Source: Dactylosporangium aurantiacum (GTDB lineage: Bacteria; Actinomycetota; Actinomycetes; Mycobacteriales; Micromonosporaceae). From it: DNA of 64,000 bases. Where the stretch lies: positions 1 through 64,000 of the forward strand of contig NZ_JNYJ01000046.1 in assembly GCF_000716715.1 (NCBI RefSeq), written 5' to 3'. Positions 8,486 through 15,358 of the stretch are shown piece after piece. The position numbers were made by a program, and so were the translations under genes. The notes under the pieces are model-generated. The model saw only the letters and a program-made list of their open reading frames with translations, searched no databases and was not told the DNA's origin. How positions within the stretch are numbered: the stretch's first letter is position 1; every line of letters begins with the position of its first letter.

Positions 8486-9607
8486 TCAGCGGGCGTTCTG
8501 CCGGGGGATGAACACCTCGCGGACGATGAGCTGGATCGCGGCGACCACCGGGATCGCGATCAACGCGCCGACCACGCCGAGCAGCGCCACGCCCAGCAGC
8601 ACCGACAGGATCGCGGCGAGGTCGCTGACCTTGACCGCGCGGCGCATCACCGTCGGGTAGATGAGGTAGTTCTCGACCTGCTGGTAGATGACGAAGAAGA
8701 TGACGCAGGCGATGCCCGCCGGGATGCTGGTGGCGAAGCCGACGATGCTCACCACGATCGCGCCGAGGGTGGCGCCGATCTGCGGGATGAGGTCGGTGAT
8801 CGCGATCAGCACGGCCAGGGCGTAGGAGTACTTGATGTCCAGGACGAACAGGAAGACGAACGACGACAGCCCGGCGATGACCGCGATGGCGAGCGCGCCG
8901 CCGAGGTAGGCGCCGACCTTGGTGAGGATCTCGTCGACGAGCAGGGTGACCCGCTCGCGGCGGGAGGCGGGGACGAGCTTGTAGCCGCCCTCCTTCAGCC
9001 GGTCGAAGGCGGCCATGAAGTACAGGGTGAGCACGACCACGGTCACGATGTTGAACAGCGCGCTGAACACGACCTGCGCGCCGCCCCAGACACCGCCGAG
9101 GGCCTTGGTGACGTTGCCGGCGGTGGCCACGGACTTGAGCTGGTCGAGCAGCTTGTAGTCCTCGTTGAGCTTGTTGAGCTGGTCCTGGTGGCGCAGGTTG
9201 TCGATGTACCCGGGCAGGTTCTCGACCAGTGCGCCGGTCTGGGTCACCAGCGGCGGGATCAGCGCGAGCAGGCCGCCGCACAGCAGCAGCATCGCGCCGA
9301 TGCCGACGGTTGCCACGGCGAGGGCGCGGGGCAGGCCCCAGCGGGTCAGCCGGACCACCGCCGGGTTGAGGCCGATCGCCAGGAACATCGCGATGAAGAT
9401 CAGCACCAGGATCGAGCGGACCTGGTCGACCGCGAGGTACAGGCTGTACGCCAGCAGCAGCCCGATCCCGCCCAGCAGCCCGATGATCAGCGGCGAGCGC
9501 CGCATCGGCGGGCCCGGCGTGCCGAAGCGCGGCGGTGGCACCACGATGATGTCGACGTCATCGTCGTCCTCGTGCTCGTCGTTCTCGACGTCCTGGTCGA
9601 CCGACAC
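8486..9607 (-). CDS. AI-2E family transporter
   Basis: The 373-residue protein begins with an acidic tail (QDVENDEHEDDDDVDII) and then shows the AI-2E/PerM layout: two N-terminal spans, a third span (ALAVATVGIGAMLLLCGGLLALIPPL), a soluble loop, and a C-terminal bundle ending with DLAAILSVLLGVALLGVVGALIAIPVVAA. The SDLAAILSVLLG stretch is characteristic. Members export quorum-sensing or other small compounds or act in Na/H exchange; substrate is unknown. GTG 9607 is chosen because GGGAG lies just upstream and the coding frame gives VSVDQD; it is divergent from plsC. Confidence 0.85.
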   Translation of the reverse strand: MSVDQDVENDEHEDDDDVDIIVVPPPRFGTPGPPMRRSPLIIGLLGGIGLLLAYSLYLAVDQVRSILVLIFIAMFLAIGLNPAVVRLTRWGLPRALAVATVGIGAMLLLCGGLLALIPPLVTQTGALVENLPGYIDNLRHQDQLNKLNEDYKLLDQLKSVATAGNVTKALGGVWGGAQVVFSALFNIVTVVVLTLYFMAAFDRLKEGGYKLVPASRRERVTLLVDEILTKVGAYLGGALAIAVIAGLSSFVFLFVLDIKYSYALAVLIAITDLIPQIGATLGAIVVSIVGFATSIPAGIACVIFFVIYQQVENYLIYPTVMRRAVKVSDLAAILSVLLGVALLGVVGALIAIPVVAAIQLIVREVFIPRQNAR

Positions 9608-9660
9608 CCGGAGCTCCCACCCGCGAAGAAGAATAATGACCTTGAGGCAGGGTACCGGGC

Positions 9661-9677
9661 GACCTCCAGCGGAGGTC
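9661..9677. promoter_or_regulatory. Perfect inverted repeat between divergent genes
   Basis: GACCTCC-AGC-GGAGGTC is a perfect 7-3-7 inverted repeat. It lies between the AI-2E gene and plsC and ends three bases before the -10 box of plsC, so it is well placed as an operator. Its binding protein is unknown. Confidence 0.45.
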
Positions 9678-9679
9678 GG

Positions 9680-9685
9680 TAGCGT
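9680..9685 (+). promoter_or_regulatory. Leaderless -10 box of plsC
   Basis: TAGCGT is followed by six bases and the ATG at 9692. Confidence 0.45.
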
Positions 9686-9691
9686 TATGCC

Positions 9692-10405
9692 ATGGCTGAT
9701 CTCGTGTACCCACCGGTCATCGCGCTCGCGAAGACGATGTTCCGGCTGCTCAACATGCGCATCACTGTCGAGGGTGCCGAGCACGTGCCCACCACGGGTG
9801 GGGCGGTCATCGCCTGCAACCACGTGTCGTATCTCGACTTCATCTTCTGCGGCCTCGGCGCCAACCCCTCCAAGCGGCTGGTGCGCTTCATGGCCAAGGA
9901 GTCGATCTTCCGGCACCGCGTCGGCGGACCGCTGATGCGCGGCATGCGGCACATCCCCGTCGACCGGGAGGCCGGCATGGCCTCCTACAAGGCGGCGCTG
10001 AACAACCTCAAGGACGGTGAGGTCGTCGGGGTGTTCCCCGAGGCGACGATCAGCCAGTCGTTCACCGTCAAGGAGCTCAAGTCCGGCGCGGCCCGGCTCG
10101 CCGCGGCCACCGGCACGCCGCTGGTGCCCATGGTGCTGTGGGGCACCCAGCGGTTCTGGACGAAGGGCCACCCGAAGGACCTCACCCAGCGCGGGATCCC
10201 GATCACGATCATCGCCGGGGAGCCGCTGCACCCGACCCGCCGGGACAACGCCGACGCCGTCACCGCCGAGCTGCGCACCCGGATGACGGCGATGCTGGAC
10301 CGCGCCCAGCGCGAGTACCCGGACCGTCCCGAGGGCGTGTTCTGGCAGCCAGCGCACCTCGGCGGCACCGCGCCGACGCCCGAGTCGTTGCTGGCCGCCG
10401 ACTAG
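9692..10405 (+). CDS. plsC: 1-acylglycerol-3-phosphate acyltransferase family protein
   Basis: This 237-residue enzyme should transfer an acyl chain to lysophosphatidate in membrane phospholipid synthesis. It shows the family blocks: CNHVSYLDF (the H-x4-D catalytic motif), IPVDRE, and GVFPEATIS, which binds the phosphate. Length is normal for PlsC. The next gene, an acyl-ACP desaturase in the same direction 56 bases on, also belongs to lipid metabolism. Several PlsC paralogues are usual in actinomycetes, so the exact acceptor is not certain. Confidence 0.9.
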   Translation: MADLVYPPVIALAKTMFRLLNMRITVEGAEHVPTTGGAVIACNHVSYLDFIFCGLGANPSKRLVRFMAKESIFRHRVGGPLMRGMRHIPVDREAGMASYKAALNNLKDGEVVGVFPEATISQSFTVKELKSGAARLAAATGTPLVPMVLWGTQRFWTKGHPKDLTQRGIPITIIAGEPLHPTRRDNADAVTAELRTRMTAMLDRAQREYPDRPEGVFWQPAHLGGTAPTPESLLAAD

Positions 10406-10461
10406 TTGAGCATGTTTCACTCAGTACCGACCGAGCTGCCCCTGCGTTCCCCGGAGGTTCC

Positions 10462-11403
10462 GTGACGACCGAGCCCACCACCACCCTGGCCCTGCTCAAC
10501 GAGCTGGAGCCGGTGGTCGAGGCCAACCTGAACCGTCACCTGGCGACGGCCAAGGAATGGTTCCCGCACGAGTACGTGCCGTGGAGCCAGGGCCGCGACT
10601 TCGACGGCGTGCTCGGTGGTGAGGCGTGGGAGCCCGGCCAGTCGAAGCTGTCCGAGGTGGCGCGCACCTCGCTCATCGTGAACCTGCTGACCGAGGACAA
10701 CCTGCCCAGCTACCACCACGAGATCGCCACGATCTTCGGCCGGGACGGTGCCTGGGGCACCTGGGTGCACCGATGGACCGCGGAGGAGGGCCGGCACGGC
10801 ATCGCCATCCGCGACTACCTGCTCGCCACCCGCGCCGTCGACCCGGTCGCCCTCGAGCGGGCCCGCATGACGCACATGGAGGGCGGCTTCGCCAACGCCT
10901 ACGAGGGTCTCGTCGAGTCGGTGGCCTACGTGTCGTTCCAGGAGCTCGCGACCCGCGTGTCGCACCGCAACACGGGCGCGGCCAGTGGCGACCCGATCTG
11001 CGAGCAGCTGCTGGCCAAGGTCGCCAACGACGAGAACCTGCACATGATCTTCTACCGCAACCTGCTCAACGCCGCCTTCGACGCCGCCCCCAACACCACG
11101 ATGCGCGCGGTGACGAAGGTGGCGAAGTCGTTCCAGATGCCGGGGCACACCATCGAGAACTTCGGCCGCAAGTCGGTCCAGATCGCCATGGCCGGCATCT
11201 ACGACCTGCGCCTGCACCACGACGACGTGCTCGCCCCGGTGCTGCGCCAGGTGAAGGCGTTCGACCGGCCGCTGTCCGGCGACGGGGAGGCCGCCCGCGA
11301 GGAACTGTCGGCGTTCCTGGCCGACCTGGACACGCAGGCGAATCGGTTCGTCGAGCGGCGGGAGGCCACCAGGGCCCGGCAGAGCGCCCGGGCCGCCGTC
11401 TGA
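10462..11403 (+). CDS. Acyl-ACP desaturase (DesA-type, di-iron)
   Basis: The 313-residue protein is a soluble ferritin-like fatty-acid desaturase. Two carboxylate/histidine iron motifs are visible: EEGRH near residue 110 and DENLH near residue 191, with extra ligands in the LTEDNLPSYHHE helix. Such enzymes place a double bond into acyl chains carried on ACP. GTG 10462 follows a GGAGG site at 10453-10457. Position behind plsC suggests a membrane-lipid role. Confidence 0.9.
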   Translation: MTTEPTTTLALLNELEPVVEANLNRHLATAKEWFPHEYVPWSQGRDFDGVLGGEAWEPGQSKLSEVARTSLIVNLLTEDNLPSYHHEIATIFGRDGAWGTWVHRWTAEEGRHGIAIRDYLLATRAVDPVALERARMTHMEGGFANAYEGLVESVAYVSFQELATRVSHRNTGAASGDPICEQLLAKVANDENLHMIFYRNLLNAAFDAAPNTTMRAVTKVAKSFQMPGHTIENFGRKSVQIAMAGIYDLRLHHDDVLAPVLRQVKAFDRPLSGDGEAAREELSAFLADLDTQANRFVERREATRARQSARAAV

Positions 11404-11535
11404 TCGCGGTTACTCTTCGGGTACGCTCCAACGACCGTTCCGTGCCCGTCACTGCCCGTCTGACCGTTTTTCACGTGGAATTCAGGCTACTGGCGGGTTC
11501 GGAAGTAACTCCCCGTATCGGAAGGCAGCATCGCC

Positions 11536-11901
11536 ATGGCCAGACGCGTGATCCATGAGCTGATCGACGACCTCGACGGCGAACTCGCCGACGAGAGTGT
11601 CAGCTTCGGCCTTGACGGCGTGCAGTACACGATCGACCTGTCCGCCAAGCACGCCGCTGAGCTGCGCGACGCCCTCGCGCCGTTCGTCGGTGCGGCGACG
11701 AAGGTCGGCCGTCTCACCCCGGCACCCACCGCACCGGCTCGTCCGGGTGGTCGGGTCCGGCCGGTCCTGTCCGCCCGCGCGGAGCGGGAGCAGAACCGGG
11801 CCATCCGTGAATGGGCCCTGTCGAAGGGCATCGAGGTGTCCGACCGCGGCCGGATCCGCTCGGATCTCGTCGAGCGGTATCACGCCGAGGCAGGACATTG
11901 A
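11536..11901 (+). CDS. lsr2: Lsr2 nucleoid-associated protein
   Basis: The 121-residue protein has the Lsr2 dimerisation half (VIHELIDDLDGELADESVSFGLDGVQYTIDLS) and the C-terminal DNA-binding half with the AT-hook-like RGR in EVSDRGRIRSDLVERY. Lsr2 silences AT-rich and foreign DNA by bridging. A GGAAGG site sits at 11520-11525. It is a single-gene unit with its own terminator. The AT-rich patch at 52.56-52.63 kb in this window is the kind of DNA it would bind. Confidence 0.95.
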   Translation: MARRVIHELIDDLDGELADESVSFGLDGVQYTIDLSAKHAAELRDALAPFVGAATKVGRLTPAPTAPARPGGRVRPVLSARAEREQNRAIREWALSKGIEVSDRGRIRSDLVERYHAEAGH

Positions 11902-11918
11902 AGGTTCCGCACCACACT

Positions 11919-11953
11919 CACTGAGGGCGCCCCGTTACGGGGTGCCCTCAGTG
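11919..11953 (+). terminator. Terminator after lsr2
   Basis: The arms 11919-11933 and 11939-11953 pair with a single G:U around a GTTAC loop, 18 bases past the lsr2 stop. There is only a weak T run after the stem, as is common in actinomycetes. Confidence 0.7.
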
Positions 11954-12081
11954 CTTTCCGGGCCCGCCACGGCCGCTGGTGCACCTGGCCCGGCAGCGGA
12001 CCGGGGTGAGCAGGTCGCGCGGGTGGTGGGTCCGGCCGCGTTGCCAGCCGGCGCCGGGCAGGGCCGCGCCGATCGCTGAGA

Positions 12082-12330
12082 CCGGGCCCGGCGGCGATGC
12101 TGCGGCAGCCAGTCGGGAAGGTACGAGCCGTGCCGCAGCTCCGGGATCGCCAGCGCCACGCTGCCGGCACGGGTGTCCCAGTCCCGTTGCCGGTCGCCGT
12201 TGCGCTGGTCGACCCGCTCGTCGCTGCGCTCGCCGTGCTCGGCGCCGCAGACAGCGTCGGCCTCGGTCGGGATGAGTGCTTCGGCGAACGTCTGCACCAT
12301 CGAACGCCGCGCGGCCCTTCGGTGCTCCAC
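12082..12330 (-). pseudogene. IS256-family transposase remnant
   Basis: Translation of the minus strand gives MVQTFAEALIPTEADAVCG, then GERSDERVDQRNGDRQRDWDT, then RAGSVALAIPELRHGSYLPDW, which is the conserved N-terminal part of IS256-type (mutator) transposases. Only about 80 residues are recognisable. The catalytic DDE part is missing and the frame runs on into unrelated sequence, so this is a decayed insertion-sequence piece. No inverted repeats or target duplications could be picked out around it. Confidence 0.75.
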
Positions 12331-12598
12331 GCCGGGTCGCGCCCGTGCCGGCCGAGTAGCCCGACCGTGTCCACCGGGCCGTGTTCACCGCGACCGTCGA
12401 GGGTCCTGCACGCGCCCTGACTCCGCCGGCCGCCGCGGTCGCCAAGCCTGGAATTGCGCCACCCCCGGTCCGCGGCGCGCCGGCGACGCGTTCAAGGGGC
12501 CGGCCGTCGTCGAAGCCGTAGGGGGACGCGCCGCCGCCCCGTCAGGCCGGCGAGCACGGACCGCCGGTCCCCGCCGCGCTCGCGCGTCCCGGCCCCCG
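12331..12598. other. Non-coding stretch beside the IS remnant
   Basis: I see no convincing gene here. Open frames exist on both strands but have the composition of random high-GC sequence. It is probably debris around the old insertion. Confidence 0.4.
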
Positions 12599-13927
12599 TC
12601 ACCGACGATCGTACCCGCTGAAATCAGCGGGAACACGTTCCGTGACCTGGTTACCACGCTCCGCGTGTAGTCCGGAAACCCGGCGTCTTGAGGTGCGGCT
12701 GCGGACGAGGGCGGACAGCGCCGCGGCGGCCAGGGTGGCGGCGGCGACGCTGCTGGTCAGGCCGATCGCGGGCGCCGCGACCAGGGCCGGCAGCAGCCGC
12801 ACCGCGACCGCGCCGCCGAGGGCGCGGGTCGAGGCGCTCCAGGCGAGCACCGTGGTCACGGTGCCGGGTGTGGCGTCGCGGGCGATCCGGGCGTCCATGC
12901 CGCCCTCGAACGCGGTCATGCTGAGCCCGGACAGGAACTGCGCGGCGAACAGGCCGAGCAGGTGCGCCGGGGCGAGCAGCCAGCCCAGGAGCATCCCGAC
13001 ACCCCACATCGGCCAGGTGACCTGCGGCGGGAGGCGGAGCCGGTCGACGACGGCGACGGCCGAGGACGACAGCAGGCACCCGGCGCTGAACGCGATCGCC
13101 GCCCCCGCCACCGCCCGCTGCCCGTGCAGCTCGCTGGCGAGCGCGACCGACAGCAGCGTCGGCCCGGCCGCCAGCAGCGTGACGACGCCGCCGCCGGCCA
13201 GGACGGGCCACGGCAGCCGCAGGCGGCCGGACCGGGCCTGCGCGCGCCGGGCGATCCGGGTGACGGGCACCCCGGCGGCGGACACCATCCCGGCGGCGGA
13301 TGAGGCGTCACGGACCCGGGCCCGGCGCGCGGTGAGGACGGTGGGCAGCAGGCTCAGGCCGTACACCAGGAACACGGCGAGGAACGCGTGGCCATGCAGC
13401 GGCAGCAGGGCGGCGACCCCGGCACCGGCGGCCTCGACCGCCGCGATCGACAGCGCATAGCGGGTCATCGCCTGGGGCCGGGCGTCGACGGCGGCGACCT
13501 CGGCGCGCATCGCGGCGAACCCGGCGAAGGCGGCGACGTGCATGAGCACGATCCCGGCCGCGACGAGCCGGCCGTCGTAGCCGGCCAGCAGCGCGGCCAG
13601 GGTCGCGACCCGCAGCACGCCCTCGGTGCCGCCGGCGAGCACCAGCAGGGTGCGGCCGGGCAGGTGCCGGGCGAGCCGGCCGGTGACCGGCGCGGACAGC
13701 ACGACGCCGGCGAGCATGGCGGCGTTGAACAGCCCGGCGAGGGCGAGACCGCCGCGCTCGACGGCGACCAGGTTGAAGACCGTCCAGCCGAGCGACAGGC
13801 CGAACGAGTCGACGAGCCCCGACACCATCAGCTCGCGCAGCCGGCCGGCGCGCCGCCGGCCGCCGGGGACCACGCCGCGGTGGCGGGCCGGCCGGTGCGT
13901 CCGTGGGGGCGCAACGGCCACCGCCAT
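12599..13927 (-). CDS. MFS transporter coupled to decarboxylase
   Basis: The 442-residue protein has about twelve hydrophobic segments, a basic N terminus and a central loop (TARRARVRDASSAAGM) as in major facilitator exporters. Its ATG overlaps the stop of the decarboxylase gene (TGATG), so the two are made together. The obvious inference is export of the decarboxylation product (a diamine or another amine) or exchange with its amino-acid precursor, but MFS sequence alone does not tell. Confidence 0.85.
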   Translation of the reverse strand: MAVAVAPPRTHRPARHRGVVPGGRRRAGRLRELMVSGLVDSFGLSLGWTVFNLVAVERGGLALAGLFNAAMLAGVVLSAPVTGRLARHLPGRTLLVLAGGTEGVLRVATLAALLAGYDGRLVAAGIVLMHVAAFAGFAAMRAEVAAVDARPQAMTRYALSIAAVEAAGAGVAALLPLHGHAFLAVFLVYGLSLLPTVLTARRARVRDASSAAGMVSAAGVPVTRIARRAQARSGRLRLPWPVLAGGGVVTLLAAGPTLLSVALASELHGQRAVAGAAIAFSAGCLLSSSAVAVVDRLRLPPQVTWPMWGVGMLLGWLLAPAHLLGLFAAQFLSGLSMTAFEGGMDARIARDATPGTVTTVLAWSASTRALGGAVAVRLLPALVAAPAIGLTSSVAAATLAAAALSALVRSRTSRRRVSGLHAERGNQVTERVPADFSGYDRR

Positions 13928-15156
13928 CAGCTGCCGCCGACCCGGGCCGCGGGCAGGTGCGCCGACGGGGCGACCCCGCCGACGAACACCGGCTCAGGCG
14001 GCGGGAAGCCGTTGAAGTGCGACGCGTAGCTCAGCGTGTACGCGCCCGCCGAGCCGATGTACAGCCGGTCGCCGACGTCGACGGTGGAGGGCAGGTTCAC
14101 CCCGTAGAACATGGTGTCGGAGCTGTCGCACGACGGGCCGGTGACGGTGAAGGGCAGGTGCGGCACCAGGGCGTGGTCGGTGCGCGACGTCCACAGCGGG
14201 AACCGCCACTGCTGCACGGTCTGCTGGGTCTCCATCATGCCGTGGTAGGCGCCGATGTCGAGGTACAGCCAGTTCTCCCCGGCGCGGACCTCGCGGCCGA
14301 GCACGGAGGCGACCATGACGGCGCTCTCCGCGACGAGGTGCCGGCCCGGCTCGGCGGCCAGCAGCCGCGGCCGGTAAGGCAGCAGCTCGTCCAGGGCGGG
14401 CACGATCGCGCCGGCGATCTGCTCCAGCGACGGGACGCGCTCGACGTAGCGGGCCGGGAACCCGCCGCCCAGGTCGAGCATCTCCAGGTGGATGCCGTCG
14501 GCGGCGAGGGCCGCCATGAGCGCGCCGGCGGCCGCGATCGCCTGCCGCCACGCGCTGGTCGTGCCGCACTGCGAGCCGACGTGGAAGGTGACGCCGTACG
14601 GCCGCAGCCCCAGCTGCCGGGCCAGCAGCAGCAGCGCCCGCGCCTCGTGCGCCTCCGCGCCGAACTTCCGCGACAGCGGGAAGCTGCTGGTCGAGTCGTC
14701 GACGCGCAGCCGGATGTAGACCGCGGCGCCGGGCGCGAGCTGGGCGAGCTTGTGCAGCTCGCCCTCGGAGTCGAAGCTGAAGCGCCACAGGCCGGCCTTG
14801 CGCGCCTCCACGATCGCGGCGGGGGGCTTGATCGGGTTGCTGTACAGCACCTCGGCGGGGTCGACGCCGATCTCCTGCAGCATCCGCAGCTCGCCGATGG
14901 AGGCGACCTCGAAGCCGGAGCCGAGCGCGGCGAGGGTGCCCAGGATGTCGGCGCTGGGGTTGCACTTCATCGCGTAGAAGGTGGAGACGCCGGGGATCGC
15001 GGCGGCGAAGGCGGTGTACCGGTCCACGACGGTGTCCAGGTCGACGGCCAGGAACGGCGTGGGCAGGTCCAGGCCGGCCAGGGTCTGCGGGCCGAGGGCG
15101 GCCGGCCAGTGTCCGGGGAGGTCCAGCCGCGCCTGGTCGGTGATGGCAGCCGTCAT
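13927..15156 (-). CDS. PLP-dependent ornithine/lysine decarboxylase (alanine-racemase fold)
   Basis: The 409-residue protein follows group IV (eukaryotic-type) basic amino-acid decarboxylases. It has the PLP lysine in FYAMKCN (Lys64), FHVGSQ with the PLP-stacking His192, the phosphate-binding GGGFP at 230-234, EPGRH at 269-273, the catalytic cysteine in PSCDSSD (Cys343) and the C-terminal GAYT with Tyr373. It should make putrescine from ornithine, cadaverine from lysine, or a related amine; the specificity loop cannot be assigned by eye. ATG 15156 is preceded by GAAGGAGA. It is coupled to an MFS exporter downstream. Confidence 0.9.
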   Translation of the reverse strand: MTAAITDQARLDLPGHWPAALGPQTLAGLDLPTPFLAVDLDTVVDRYTAFAAAIPGVSTFYAMKCNPSADILGTLAALGSGFEVASIGELRMLQEIGVDPAEVLYSNPIKPPAAIVEARKAGLWRFSFDSEGELHKLAQLAPGAAVYIRLRVDDSTSSFPLSRKFGAEAHEARALLLLARQLGLRPYGVTFHVGSQCGTTSAWRQAIAAAGALMAALAADGIHLEMLDLGGGFPARYVERVPSLEQIAGAIVPALDELLPYRPRLLAAEPGRHLVAESAVMVASVLGREVRAGENWLYLDIGAYHGMMETQQTVQQWRFPLWTSRTDHALVPHLPFTVTGPSCDSSDTMFYGVNLPSTVDVGDRLYIGSAGAYTLSYASHFNGFPPPEPVFVGGVAPSAHLPAARVGGS

Positions 15157-15264
15157 GTACCGGTCTCCTTCGTGATGCGGGTGCTCGTACGGGTCGGTCC
15201 GCAGATCGGCACGGTGCCCGGCGCAGCTTCGAAGGACTGCGGTTGCGGGTGTGGGGCGGAGCCC

Positions 15265-15358
15265 GCCGGTCCGCACCGCGGTGGCAACCTCAGGGGTCAG
15301 CCGGCCACCGCGCCGGTCCGCACCGCGACGGCGACCTGAAAGGTCAGACGGCCACCGC
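15265..15358. repeat. Imperfect tandem duplication of 47 bp
   Basis: Bases 15265-15311 and 15312-15358 are two head-to-tail copies that differ at about seven positions. The right copy includes the last codons and stop of the GGDEF-EAL gene, so the left copy is a duplicated gene end, including a copy of its stop codon. It lies in the short space before the decarboxylase gene. Confidence 0.8.

Noticed and set aside
11935..12445. Longer minus-strand frames around the IS remnant as whole genes
   Set aside because: Only the IS256-like segment is recognisable; the flanks do not look coding.
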